Source: Gemmatimonadota bacterium (GTDB lineage: Bacteria > Gemmatimonadota > Gemmatimonadetes > Gemmatimonadales > GWC2-71-9). From it: 64,000 nt of DNA. Under the pieces are notes generated by a model that was given only the letters and a program-made list of their open reading frames with translations, ran no database searches and was not told the DNA's origin. A program made the translations under genes and the position numbers. The stretch covers positions 275,603 through 339,602 of the forward strand of contig PNAE01000007.1 of NCBI GenBank assembly GCA_003169895.1. The letters run 5' to 3'. Shown piece by piece: positions 1 through 8,552 of the stretch. How positions within the stretch are numbered: the stretch's first letter is position 1; each line of letters starts with the position of its first letter.

Positions 1-801
1 CATGTCTGGCGCCAGGATCACAATGGCTTCACGCACCAGGATCCCGGTTTCATCGACGTCGTCGTGAACAAGAAGGCCGAGGTCGTTCGTGTCTACCTTG
101 CGCCGGACGCGAACTGCCTGCTGTCCGTCATGGATCACTGCCTGCGCAGCCGCCATTATGTCAACGTCGTGATCGCGGGCAAACACCCGGCACCCCAGTG
201 GCTCACGATGGACGCTGCCGTCAAGCACTGCACCGAGGGCATCGGCATCTGGCAGTGGGCCAGCAACGACCAGGACGTGGCACCCGACGTGGTCATGGCC
301 TGCTGTGGCGACGTGCCCACGCTCGAGACACTCGCAGCCGTCTCCATCATGCGCGAGCATATGCCCGACCTGAGGATTCGGGTGGTCAACGTCGTCGATC
401 TCATGAAGCTGCAGCCCCAAACCGAGCACCCGCACGGATTGAGCGACGTGGATTTCGACGAGCTATTCACCAGGGACAAGCCGGTCATCTTCGCCTTTCA
501 TGGTTACCCGTGGTTGATCCACCGGCTGACTTACCGCCGCACCAACCACGACAACATCCACGTCCGGGGCTACAAGGAAGAGGGCACCATTACCACGCCC
601 TTCGACATGACGGTGCTGAACGATCTGGACCGGTTCCACCTCGTGATGGACACCATCGACCGCCTGCCGCAGACGGGCGACAAGGGCATCTACCTGAAGC
701 AGCAACTCAAGGCCAAGCTGATCGAGCACAAGCAGTACATCGACACCTACGGCGAGGATCTGCCGGAGATTCGGAATTGGACGTGGGGCGGCACGAAGTG
801 A
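1..801 (+). CDS. xfp: Phosphoketolase (xylulose-5-P/fructose-6-P), 3' part
   Basis: The 5' end lies outside the window; the frame is open from base 1 and ends in TGA. The visible 266 residues match the C-terminal third of the thiamine-diphosphate phosphoketolase family, including the stretch beginning [16 protein letters not shown] and the segment [15 protein letters not shown]. The enzyme cleaves xylulose-5-P or fructose-6-P with phosphate to acetyl-phosphate and an aldose phosphate in the cytoplasm. The ending (NWTWGG then a short tail) is the usual family terminus, so the 3' end looks complete. A PPK2 gene follows 70 bp downstream on the same strand. Family assignment is firm; preference for one substrate over the other cannot be read from this part. 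Confidence 0.93.
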   Translation, partial: HVWRQDHNGFTHQDPGFIDVVVNKKAEVVRVYLAPDANCLLSVMDHCLRSRHYVNVVIAGKHPAPQWLTMDAAVKHCTEGIGIWQWASNDQDVAPDVVMACCGDVPTLETLAAVSIMREHMPDLRIRVVNVVDLMKLQPQTEHPHGLSDVDFDELFTRDKPVIFAFHGYPWLIHRLTYRRTNHDNIHVRGYKEEGTITTPFDMTVLNDLDRFHLVMDTIDRLPQTGDKGIYLKQQLKAKLIEHKQYIDTYGEDLPEIRNWTWGGTK

Positions 802-871
802 TCGGCACGCCGAGACTGCGAATGGAGACCAATCTCCCGGCCTTACCCGTTGCCTGGACAGGACATCAAGG

Positions 872-1741
872 ATGAAAATCGACCCCAAGGATTTTCGCGT
901 TCCGAGCGGGAAACAAATTCGGCTGAAGAAATGGCCCACCGACATACGCCCGCTCTACCGGTCGGAAAAGCAGTACACGGAGCTTCTCACCGCCGACGTC
1001 GGGGAATTGAGCGCGCTGCAACGCCTCCTCTATGCGTCCAACGGCTATTCAGTGCTCCTCATTTTTCAGGCCATGGACGCCGCCGGAAAGGACGGCGCGA
1101 TCAGCCATGTCTTGACTGGGGTCAACCCGCAGGGCTGCGAAGTCTATAGTTTCAAGCATCCGAGTGCAGAAGAATTGGAGCATGATTTTCTCTGGCGCAC
1201 AACGTGCCGTTTGCCGGCACGCGGACGGATTGGTGTGTTCAACCGCTCCTATTACGAGGAGGTGCTTGTCGTCCGCGTGCATCAGGAGATCTTGCGCCGC
1301 GAGGGGATTCCGGACGGGCTGGCCGGTAAGCGGGCGGTCTGGAAGGGACGCTACCGTTCCATTGTGGAGTTGGAGAAACACCTCCACCGCAACGGCACCC
1401 GGGTCATCAAGTTCTTCCTTCACATGTCGAAGGAGGAGCAGCGAAAGCGGCTTCTGGAGCGCATCGATGAACCGGACAAGAACTGGAAATTCAGCCAGGT
1501 CGATGTCGTCGAGCGGAACATGTGGAATCAATACATGAGGGCCTACGAGGACTGTCTGAGCTCCACCAGCACGAAAACGGCGCCATGGTACATCATCCCC
1601 GCCGACGACAAGAACAACGCACGGCTCATCATTTCGCGTGTCGTCATCGACGCGCTGCAAGGCCTCAAGCTGAGCTACCCCAGCATGACCCGTGCGCGGC
1701 AAAGCGAACTCCGGGCAATCCGCCAGCAACTGGCGAAGTAG
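872..1741 (+). CDS. ppk2: Polyphosphate kinase 2 family protein
   Basis: 289 residues, the usual length of single-domain PPK2 enzymes, which move phosphate between polyphosphate and nucleotides. A Walker A-like motif AMDAAGKDG lies at residues 67-75, followed by the family stretch [14 protein letters not shown] (about 124-137), a lid-like region with WKGRYRSI, and a late [11 protein letters not shown] segment. Start is ATG at 872; an alternative upstream frame has no PPK2 similarity. The gene sits after phosphoketolase and before an H+-ATPase relic, so the three may once have formed an energy-metabolism group (acetyl-P, polyP, proton gradient); this grouping is inference. The PPK2 class (NDP- or NMP-using) is not decided here. 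Confidence 0.92.
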   Translation: MKIDPKDFRVPSGKQIRLKKWPTDIRPLYRSEKQYTELLTADVGELSALQRLLYASNGYSVLLIFQAMDAAGKDGAISHVLTGVNPQGCEVYSFKHPSAEELEHDFLWRTTCRLPARGRIGVFNRSYYEEVLVVRVHQEILRREGIPDGLAGKRAVWKGRYRSIVELEKHLHRNGTRVIKFFLHMSKEEQRKRLLERIDEPDKNWKFSQVDVVERNMWNQYMRAYEDCLSSTSTKTAPWYIIPADDKNNARLIISRVVIDALQGLKLSYPSMTRARQSELRAIRQQLAK

Positions 1742-1755
1742 GCCGGGTCACGGGC

Positions 1756-2465
1756 ATGGAACAACGATCAGGAAATCTGGCTGGACCCGACACGCTCGCG
1801 GCGGTCCATGTTAATCCCGACGCCGGGCTCACGCAGGCGGAGGTGGACGCCAGCCGGAAGGAACACGGCTACAACGAAGTGGCCGAGGAAAAAGGGCACC
1901 CAGCTGGCCGTCACCGGCGTCATCCCGCTGGAGCATGCGACGGAGGCCGACGTGCTGTTCGCCGGCGCGCTGGCGTCGCAGGACGCCAACCAGGATCCGA
2001 TTGACCTCGCATTCCTGGCCGCGGCAAAGGAGCGGCACATTTTTGACGCCCTTCCCACCGTCGCGCCCGTCTCCTTCACCCCGTTCGATGCGACTAACCG
2101 GCGGACGGAAGCCCTCGTCGAGCAGAGCGGGCAGCGGCTGCGCGTGATGAAGGGCGCCGTGCGCACCATTGCCGAGGCGTGCGGACTCCAGCCGCCGGCG
2201 ATTGCGACGTTGGAGGTGCGCGTCAGCGAGTCCGCATTGAACGGGTATCGCACGCTGGCCGTAGCGCGCGGCCCGGAGACGGGCGCGCCCGCATTACTCG
2301 GATTGGTGACATTGTATGACGCGCGTGGGTCTTCCGGGACTCATGCCATTACCGTGGGCGCAGACGTTCGTGATATTCACCTATGCGATGGCCGCGTGCC
2401 TGGTCGTGAACGACGCCGTGAAGGTCGTGATGATCAAGTGGCGTGCGCCCGCGGCTATTGCCTAG
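1756..2465 (+). pseudogene. Plasma-membrane H+-ATPase (P3A-type) relic, three collapsed fragments
   Basis: Three separate pieces of a P-type ATPase lie end to end in different frames. Piece 1 (from ATG 1756 to about 1890) is the N-terminal cation-ATPase domain (GLTQAEVDASRKEHGYNEV). Piece 2 (about 1900-2320, another frame) is the nucleotide-binding domain: it starts at QLAVTGVIPLEHA, which in the family follows the DKTGTLT loop, and contains SFTPFDATNRRTEA and MKGAV. Piece 3 (about 2344-2465) is the C-terminal membrane end (PWAQTFVIFTYAMAACLVV then VKVVMIKW). The phosphorylated Asp with its DKTGT motif and nearly all transmembrane helices are missing, so it cannot pump. A full gene would be about 2.4 kb; this is 0.7 kb. 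Internal deletions, not a simple frameshift, explain it. Confidence 0.8.
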
Positions 2466-2478
2466 AGATCGATGATTC

Positions 2479-2874
2479 TCACGCCCCTGCGTTCGCCGGT
2501 GCACCATGTTCTGCCAGCGAAAGCAGGTTGTTGTCCGGATCCTTGAACCACGCGACCTTGGTCCCGCCCGGTGCGGTCCACACGCCCAGCGCGTCCTGCT
2601 GCATGAACGAGTAGCGCTCGAAGGAGACGCCACGTCGGGATAGCCCCGTGACGGCGCGCTGAATGTCGGGTACCTGCCAGCCCAGGACGGTGTATGCCGC
2701 AGCTTCCACCGCCGCGACCTTCTGGACGCGGAGCACCATGCCGCTGACATCGAAGGCAAGGGCAAAGCTGTCCTCGGTCAGGAGCTGAAGACCAAGCGTG
2801 CCTTCATAAAACTGGCGGGCGCCGTCGGGATGAGCGGTCGCAACGAAGGCCGTAAGACGCGCAGTACCGAGCAT
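2479..2874 (-). CDS. VOC-superfamily (glyoxalase/dioxygenase fold) protein
   Basis: 131 residues from ATG at 2874, which has AGGAGG eight bases upstream; a longer frame to 2937 exists but lacks such a site. The sequence shows the paired beta-alpha-beta-beta-beta repeats of the vicinal oxygen chelate fold: RLTAFVATAHPDGARQFYEG at the start and a second-half ending in KVAWFKDPDNNLLSLAEH. These proteins bind a metal and act in glyoxalase, dioxygenase or resistance roles. The first-half metal position looks replaced (TAFVAT instead of a His), so a typical glyoxalase reaction is doubtful. It points back towards the ATPase relic, and no operon partner is visible. Confidence 0.8.
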   Translation of the reverse strand: MLGTARLTAFVATAHPDGARQFYEGTLGLQLLTEDSFALAFDVSGMVLRVQKVAAVEAAAYTVLGWQVPDIQRAVTGLSRRGVSFERYSFMQQDALGVWTAPGGTKVAWFKDPDNNLLSLAEHGAPANAGA

Positions 2875-2977
2875 GTCATCCTCCTCCGTGTTCAACGAGG
2901 GCTCCACGCCCCACCGCATGCCTGGGTGAGGCTGCACTCACGTGCAATGTTGCGCGGCTGGCCGGCCCAGCGACCCG

Positions 2978-3316
2978 CTATTCCGCGGTAGCTGAACCGA
3001 AGCGGAGGCTCGCAGTTGCAGCCCGGATCTCGCGAAGGAACAACACGAGGCCGCCAATGAAGGCGCACAGTGCCGTGATGAAGAAAGCCTGCTCGGCCTT
3101 GCCGAAATACTCGGTATCGGCCGCGAATGGCTGGAAAGCCGTCGGACCTCCTTCCGGCCACCAAGGACGTTGCTCGTAGTCGCGCGGCGTGAGTGCGACT
3201 TCCATGGAATCCCGCCAAGCATGATTGGTTAGCCCGCCCCACCAGGATCGAGGATCTGGAACGCCGACCATGGTCTCGAGGCGGCCGGTCGGGTGATCGT
3301 CCGGGAACAGCGTCAT
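2978..3316 (-). CDS. Small single-span membrane protein
   Basis: 112 residues. The first 70 are polar and Trp/Pro-rich (RSWWGGLTNHAW, QRPWWPEGG) and one hydrophobic helix spans about residues 77-95 (AFFITALCAFIGGLVLFL), followed by a short basic end. No family is recognised. Its ATG (3316) overlaps the TGA of the upstream CocE-like hydrolase by four bases (ATGA), so the two are translationally coupled and the product probably works with, or next to, that exported hydrolase. The region is AT-poor and the reverse frame is also open for much of the length; the coupling is the main reason for calling it. Confidence 0.55.
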   Translation of the reverse strand: MTLFPDDHPTGRLETMVGVPDPRSWWGGLTNHAWRDSMEVALTPRDYEQRPWWPEGGPTAFQPFAADTEYFGKAEQAFFITALCAFIGGLVLFLREIRAATASLRFGSATAE

Positions 3317-5274
3317 GGCGTCGTCACGAGCGGCAGTTCAACGAAGCTTGCCTGCCCGGGCGCATGGTAGATCCGCTGCACCGCTTTCCGGTAATCGCCG
3401 GGCTTCGCCCAGAAGATATTCGGCACGAACGTCTGGGGGTTGCGGTCATAGAGCGGAAACCAGCTCGACTGGATCTGCACCATGATCCGGTGTCCTGGCA
3501 GGAATACGTGGTTGGCGTTCGGCAGCGCAAAGCGGTAAAGCAGCGGGCGGTCCGCTTCGATCGGCTTCGCCGTCTCGAAGCTCTCGCGATAGCGGCCGCG
3601 AAAAATGTCGGCGGAGATCATCAGCTGATATCCACCCATCCCCGGCTGGCCGCCGAATTCGTCCGGGTACACGTCGATCACCTTGACCACCCAGTCGGCG
3701 TCCGTGCCATCGGTCGAGGCGATGAGATTCGCGATCGGCGGTCCGCTGATCTTCACGGATGTGGTCAGCACGCCTGATTCGAACGCCAGCACATCGGTGC
3801 GCCCGGAGGCTTCGCGCTGGTCGTCGGCCAGCCAATCGGGCCAGGTCAGGCCGTTGTCGTAGCCCACCGGTTGAATCGGGCGCTTGCGGAATGGCACTGG
3901 TTTGGCCGGGTCGGACACGTACGCGTCGAATGCCGGACCGTTCGGCGCGGGCGCGGCGAGACTCAGCGTGAGCCCGGTGTTCAGGTAGAATGGCGTCGCA
4001 TGAATCGTGCAGCCGCTGGCGCAACCAGCGGGCCACGCCGGTAGCCGCCGCCAGGTATTCGTCCCGGTTTCAAACGCCGTCACCGGCGCGACGCCGCTCG
4101 CGGGAGCGTCGTCCTTGAGATAGTGGTCCAGAAACGGACGCAGAATGTCGTGTTGAAAGGTGAGCGATGTGTTGCTGTTGAAGCGCAGCGCGCCGAGGAC
4201 GCCTCCGTCTTCGATTTCGCCGCCGTGATGCCACGGGCCCATCACCAGGAATACCATGTCGTTGTTGGCGTCCTTGGGCTTGATCGCCTTGTAGACCGCC
4301 ATGGCGCCGTAGATGTCCTCCGCATCCCACAGGCTGTGGACCAGCATCACCGGCACCTTGAGGGGTTGTGCGGCGAGTACCTTGTCCATCGCCTGATCCT
4401 GCCAGAAGGCGTCATAGCTCGGGTGCGCCAGGATCTTGCGCCAGAAGCCGACCTGTTCGAGCCCGCGGCGGCGCCCGAGTTCGCCTGCCGATCCTGCCTG
4501 CATGAACATATCGTAGTCATCAAAGTTGCTCGTCCACCACTTCACGTCGTTGGCGCGGGTACCGTCCTGTTCGTAGATGTATGACATGTTCTGCTGGCGG
4601 AAGGCGCCATAGTGAAACCAGTCGTCTCCCATCCATCCGTCGACCATCGGGTTCATCGGCACCGCGACCTTGAGCGCGGGATGCGGGTTCACCAGGGCCA
4701 TCAACGGCAGAAAACCGTCGTAGGAGATGCCGAGAATACCGACCTTGCCGTTGGTCTCGGGGATGTTCTTCACCAACCAGTCGATCGTGTCATAGGTATC
4801 GGTGGCATGATCGACCATCGTGGGGTTCTGCGGCCCGTGCAACGGTCGGTTCATGATGTAATCACCTTCGGAGCCGTACTTGCCTCGCACGTCCTGCACC
4901 ACACGGATGTAGCCACCTTCCACGATGACATCGGTGGCGTTGTCGTATCCGGTGAGAATCGGCCCCAGGTGCGAACTCTGCGCGCGTGTCGTCAGGTCGG
5001 AGGCATTGTACGGCGTGCGCGTGAGCAGGATCGGCGCGCGGCTGGCGCCGTTGGGCACCAGGATGACGGTGTGCAGCTTCACGCCGTCCCGCATCGGGAT
5101 CATCACCTCGCGCCGAACGTACTCGAAACCGTAGTTGGTCGGCTGTAACCGCGCCGGCATCTCGCTCGGCAGGTTGATCGGGACCTGAGCCCGCACCGGG
5201 CGCACCAGCACCGGCGACACGCTGAGTGCGCCCACGATCAGAGTCAGTCCGCGAACGCAATCGATCGTCTTCAT
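3313..5274 (-). CDS. CocE/NonD family hydrolase (X-prolyl dipeptidyl-peptidase-like), exported
   Basis: 653 residues from ATG 5274, chosen because it gives a clean signal peptide (MKTIDCVRGL then a hydrophobic core, cleavage near VRA-Q at residue 29); the frame continues upstream without support. An alpha/beta hydrolase core carries the nucleophile motif GISYDG with Ser at residue 184. Asp (HSLWDAEDIYG) and His (GPWHHGG) triad candidates follow, then a beta-rich C-terminal jelly-roll domain as in cocaine esterase and Xaa-Pro peptidases. RREVMIPMRDGVKLHT near residue 55 is the family's opening motif. It likely cleaves acyl or Xaa-Pro substrates in the periplasm. It is coupled by ATGA to the downstream small membrane protein. 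Confidence 0.92.
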   Translation of the reverse strand: MKTIDCVRGLTLIVGALSVSPVLVRPVRAQVPINLPSEMPARLQPTNYGFEYVRREVMIPMRDGVKLHTVILVPNGASRAPILLTRTPYNASDLTTRAQSSHLGPILTGYDNATDVIVEGGYIRVVQDVRGKYGSEGDYIMNRPLHGPQNPTMVDHATDTYDTIDWLVKNIPETNGKVGILGISYDGFLPLMALVNPHPALKVAVPMNPMVDGWMGDDWFHYGAFRQQNMSYIYEQDGTRANDVKWWTSNFDDYDMFMQAGSAGELGRRRGLEQVGFWRKILAHPSYDAFWQDQAMDKVLAAQPLKVPVMLVHSLWDAEDIYGAMAVYKAIKPKDANNDMVFLVMGPWHHGGEIEDGGVLGALRFNSNTSLTFQHDILRPFLDHYLKDDAPASGVAPVTAFETGTNTWRRLPAWPAGCASGCTIHATPFYLNTGLTLSLAAPAPNGPAFDAYVSDPAKPVPFRKRPIQPVGYDNGLTWPDWLADDQREASGRTDVLAFESGVLTTSVKISGPPIANLIASTDGTDADWVVKVIDVYPDEFGGQPGMGGYQLMISADIFRGRYRESFETAKPIEADRPLLYRFALPNANHVFLPGHRIMVQIQSSWFPLYDRNPQTFVPNIFWAKPGDYRKAVQRIYHAPGQASFVELPLVTTP

Positions 5275-5351
5275 GGGAGAACGCTCCGCCAGAAATGGAA
5301 GGATGCGACGAGGTGGCGACGGCCTGGCGACGGCCTTCGGGATAGCCCCGC

Positions 5352-5732
5352 TCATGACGTCCCGCGCGTTCGCGCATGCCGGCGCACAAAGCCAACTGCA
5401 CTGATGCCGAGATACACAACGCCCATTGCAAGGATGCCCCAGCCCCAGAACCGGCCGCCGAGCATCTTGGTCGCACCACCGAGCACGATGAATACGGCGC
5501 CCCACGGCAGGTAGGCCCGCCGGAAGGCCGCCGTCGAGCGGGGCACGCGGTCCCGGGGGCCAAGCCACACCCCCGCGGCGACTGTCACGCCAGCGATGCC
5601 GGCGCCAACCATGGCAGCTCCCGCCAGGCTGACAACGCTGAGGAGATGGTCGAGGGCCATGACGGCCCCAAGTATGACGAGGGCAAACCCAGGTTGGATA
5701 TTATCCCACGTTTGCCGCGAGAGTCGCTTCAT
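5352..5732 (-). CDS. Small integral membrane protein, about four helices
   Basis: 126 residues with hydrophobic segments at about 12-30 (FALVILGAVMALDHLLSVV), 33-55, 75-90 (WGAVFIVLGGATKML) and 93-112 (WGWGILAMGVVYLGISAVG), and a basic C-terminus that fits the inside-positive rule. No named family is recognised with certainty. It lies between a DUF2892-type protein (28 bp upstream) and the CocE-like hydrolase (77 bp downstream), all on the same strand, so a short transcript of envelope proteins is possible. Start ATG 5732; no strong ribosome-binding site stands out. Confidence 0.65.
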   Translation of the reverse strand: MKRLSRQTWDNIQPGFALVILGAVMALDHLLSVVSLAGAAMVGAGIAGVTVAAGVWLGPRDRVPRSTAAFRRAYLPWGAVFIVLGGATKMLGGRFWGWGILAMGVVYLGISAVGFVRRHARTRGTS

Positions 5733-5759
5733 GGTCGATCCCGAGGTGCCGGTTCTCAG

Positions 5760-5978
5760 CTACTTCGAAGCACCGCCCGATGGCTTTTGAGTCGAAAGAC
5801 CGAATGGGACATAGCCCGGGCACCACCCAATCAGACTGGTGACCAGGAACACGATCGCGACGATTCCCGACACGATGGCCAACGTGCCACCGATCTTCCC
5901 GGTGAAGTAGAGCACTCCAATGACAATGACGATGAAAATCCGGATGGCCCGGTCGGTACTGCCCATGTTCCTGGTCAT
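5760..5978 (-). CDS. DUF2892-type two-helix inner membrane protein
   Basis: 72 residues: an N-terminal MTRNMGSTDRAIRI motif, then two transmembrane helices (IFIVIVIGVLYFTGKIGG and a second ending VFLVTSLIGWCPGYVPFG). The pattern N-x-G-x-x-D-R-x-x-R followed by two helices and a WCP-x-Y-x-P-F-G ending is characteristic of the DUF2892 (YgaP membrane part) family. Function is unknown; some homologues are attached to rhodanese domains and linked to sulfur handling. The Cys in WCPGYVPFG is conserved in the family. It is the first gene of the small leftward group ending in the CocE-like hydrolase. Confidence 0.85.
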   Translation of the reverse strand: MTRNMGSTDRAIRIFIVIVIGVLYFTGKIGGTLAIVSGIVAIVFLVTSLIGWCPGYVPFGLSTQKPSGGASK

Positions 5979-6011
5979 CGAGCTACTCCCATTGCGACGA
6001 GTTGTGCCGGA

Positions 6012-6113
6012 TCACGGCTTCCGAAAATGGAGCACTAGGAGGGTCAGGCCGGCAAATACGGCCAGACAGAGGATACAGGCTACAATCAACTTCGCAACAG
6101 GCGGAACTCTCAT
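6012..6113 (-). CDS. Possible 33-residue single-span membrane peptide
   Basis: The 385-bp gap between the DUF2892 gene and the next plus-strand gene contains one plausible small frame: ATG at 6113, then one hydrophobic helix (KLIVACILCLAVFAGLTLLV) ending in HFRKP. Such isolated one-helix peptides are easily missed, but no strong ribosome-binding site precedes it and there is no homology that I can name. The rest of the gap shows nothing else that can be supported. It is called only on the strength of the helix and the positive-outside end. Confidence 0.3.
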   Translation of the reverse strand: MRVPPVAKLIVACILCLAVFAGLTLLVLHFRKP

Positions 6114-6364
6114 GGCCTGCCAATGAGCCGCACGCGACTCTTTGCGGGAGAAGAAGTAAGACCGACCACTCAACCGCAGCACCGGTGGCTCCATGGCCCA
6201 TAAGATGCTGACGCCGCACACCAGTCCCTGCCTTCCGGGCCACGCATGTCGGTCCCAATCTCGCCCTCCGAGCCTCCCGACGCTGCGCGCTTGCCGCGCC
6301 GATCGTGGCCGCGCACTTTTCGCAAAGCACCGCAGCGGTTCGCGGTGACCCCGGAGGCAGCGGC

Positions 6365-6574
6365 ATGGCGATTTATGAGTTCCTGCTTGGCAACACACCA
6401 CTGCGCACCAACTACTGCTCGCTCGAATATCTCGACCCCACGCTGCACGACGGCTATCGCGCCCAGATCGCTCACCTGATGCAGGATATCGAGACGTTCT
6501 GGAAGGACTCGACCCTGTCTGACGAAGCAGGGATGATCGAGCCGGGATGCATCACGCACACGCTGTCGGACTAA
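6365..6574 (+). CDS. Small hypothetical protein upstream of glycosyltransferase
   Basis: 69 residues from ATG 6365, which has GGAGG about nine bases upstream; the frame is open further upstream but the ribosome-binding site favours this start. The sequence is soluble and mixed (MAIYEFLLGNTPLR, EYLDPTLHDGYRAQIAHLM) with no recognised domain. It ends two bases before the ATG of the membrane glycosyltransferase at 6577, so the pair is probably co-transcribed and translationally linked. Function unknown; a leader or partner peptide of the glycosyltransferase is conceivable, but nothing in the sequence proves it. Confidence 0.5.
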   Translation: MAIYEFLLGNTPLRTNYCSLEYLDPTLHDGYRAQIAHLMQDIETFWKDSTLSDEAGMIEPGCITHTLSD

Positions 6575-6576
6575 GC

Positions 6577-8241
6577 ATGCCCGATCCAGTAGGAAGCGGC
6601 GCCGCTTCCTATCGACGACTTGCCCTGATCGCCATCGCGATCGGGGCAATCCTGAGCATCGCCCTGTACCTCCAGCGGCCGTCGCTCTGGCTCGACGAAG
6701 CAGGCGTGGCCCTCAACATCGGGCGCCGGTCGTTTGCGGGACTTGCCGAACCGCTGGACTGGCGTCAGTTCGCCCCGGTGCCCTGGCTCTGGCTCGAGAA
6801 ACTGGCGGTGACCGTTGGCGGGATGCACGAATGGGCGCTCCGTGCTCCCGCGCTCGTGGCTGGGATCGCACTGCCATGGCTGGTCTGGGCGGCCGGCCGG
6901 CGGCTGGTGGGTGAGCCGGCAGCACTCGTCGCGACCGTGCTCACGGCGTCAGGCGCGAGCCTGCGCTACTACGCCAACGAAACCAAACCATACGCGCTCG
7001 ACGCCGCGGTTGCGGCGCTGTTGCTGCTCCTCGCAGCCAGGATGTCCGATCACAGGGATGATCACCGATCCTGGTGGGGGATCGGGATCATCGGCGTTCT
7101 CGCGATCCTGATGTCGTTTCCTGCCGTGCTGATCCTTGGCGGCATCGGTTTGGCGCTCGCCAGCGACGCGCTGGTGCGGCGCCACTGGCCCAGTCTTCGG
7201 CGCGCCGTTGGGTGGGGAATCGTCTGGGTCGCCGCATTCGCGGTGCCGCAGTTCCTGCTATACCGCCGGGCGGCGTCGATCGCGCGGATGCCCGACTTCT
7301 GGCGGCCTGCCATGGCTCAGATTGGGACTTCCGGCCTCATTGGCAGGGTCAGCGCGGCCGTCAACGAGCTGATCATGACGCTTATGGCTGTCACTGTCTG
7401 GCCGGGATCAAGACTCTTTCTGGCGCTCTTCGCTGTCGGCGCATGGATCGTGTGGCGACGTGGCGGCGCAAGGCCGGCATTGCTGTTGATCGGTCCGCTG
7501 TTTGTCACCGGCGTGGCGTGGGGAATCGACCGGCTTCCGGCGCACCGGCGACTCATGCTGTTCCTCGCGCCAGTGATTGCGTTGCTGTTGGGCGCGGCGC
7601 TGACGGGGATGGTGGATTCGCTGCCACGACGGTGGCGGTCCGCTGGCGTCGCGCTGTGCCTGCTGCTAGTGCTTGGAGTGGTGATCAGCGAGATCTCGAC
7701 CGGCGTTCGGGAGCGAAAGCCGAGCGGGGGACGCGAGTTGGCCGCGGCGGTGCTGGCGCGCGACCCCGCCCCGCTGTGGCTGACTGGCGCCAGCGCAGCG
7801 GTCTGGCTGGTGTATTCCACCGATTGGTCGCGTCCCGACACGGTGCGGCTTGACTGGTTCGCGGCGACGCTGCGGCCCCGCGGGCCGATCAACCGCGGTG
7901 GCCCTGACGCTGCCGCAAGAACACCCGACGAGCTTCTCACCTTCTCTGCCGGCCCTCGCGGATTGGAAATGCTGGCGACGCCAAGCGGGCTGCACATCGA
8001 TGTCGCTGGAGCGGCTGCCGAGGGACCGTCGCACGGGTGGGGAGCGCACGAAGCGGCGCGGATCGTGGCGGTGGCGGGTCGCGGTGCGTGGCTGCTGATG
8101 ACCCACGATCGAGAATCGGAGCGGGATGCATTACTGGCGGCCCTGCGTGCGTTCCGAATCCCTATCGATGCGATCCGCCGCGAGCAACGCGGGTCGCTCT
8201 GGTGGGTGATCGATCCGCCAGCGTCGGCAGCCCGCCCCTAG
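6577..8241 (+). CDS. GT-C membrane glycosyltransferase (GT39/ArnT-like)
   Basis: 554 residues with roughly ten or more transmembrane helices in the first 400 residues. Early in the chain, after the first helix, is RPSLWLDEAGVALNI, placing an acidic pair in the first extracytoplasmic loop as in lipid-linked-sugar-dependent GT-C enzymes; SLRYYANETKPYALD is the second typical loop motif. Such enzymes move a sugar from a polyprenyl phosphate carrier to a lipid, glycan or protein outside the membrane. The start is ATG 6577, two bases after the preceding small gene; an earlier in-frame ATG at 6547 would overlap it. It opens the plus-strand side of the glycan island, 311 bp before the asparagine synthetase-like gene. 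Confidence 0.85.
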   Translation: MPDPVGSGAASYRRLALIAIAIGAILSIALYLQRPSLWLDEAGVALNIGRRSFAGLAEPLDWRQFAPVPWLWLEKLAVTVGGMHEWALRAPALVAGIALPWLVWAAGRRLVGEPAALVATVLTASGASLRYYANETKPYALDAAVAALLLLLAARMSDHRDDHRSWWGIGIIGVLAILMSFPAVLILGGIGLALASDALVRRHWPSLRRAVGWGIVWVAAFAVPQFLLYRRAASIARMPDFWRPAMAQIGTSGLIGRVSAAVNELIMTLMAVTVWPGSRLFLALFAVGAWIVWRRGGARPALLLIGPLFVTGVAWGIDRLPAHRRLMLFLAPVIALLLGAALTGMVDSLPRRWRSAGVALCLLLVLGVVISEISTGVRERKPSGGRELAAAVLARDPAPLWLTGASAAVWLVYSTDWSRPDTVRLDWFAATLRPRGPINRGGPDAAARTPDELLTFSAGPRGLEMLATPSGLHIDVAGAAAEGPSHGWGAHEAARIVAVAGRGAWLLMTHDRESERDALLAALRAFRIPIDAIRREQRGSLWWVIDPPASAARP

Positions 8242-8552
8242 GTGCAAGTGATGAGGAAGTTGTTCACTGTCTGGCTGGATGGGCGTGCATTCGACCCTGC
8301 TGCACCTCGGTTGTGTGGGCGAGCGCGATGCCGGATTTCCTGCGATACTACACCCAGCAACGATTCCACATCGGCATCAACGGGCTCACTCGCATGCAGT
8401 GACTTGCTGGACACCAGCCAACAACGCCTTCGTCAACGAGACCATTGGTACCCAACGACTCGGCGGAGCAAGCCACCTGATCCGCCGGAAACACGGATAT
8501 CTGCACATTCCATGGCGTGGGTTGCGTATTCACCATTCCCCAGGACATCCCG
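8242..8552. other. 311-bp spacer with no supportable gene
   Basis: Open frames cross this spacer on both strands but none has coding character or a homologue that I recognise, and those on the plus strand merely run into the amidotransferase gene out of frame. No clear promoter, hairpin or repeat is seen; presumably it holds the promoter of the downstream amidotransferase gene. Confidence 0.4.
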
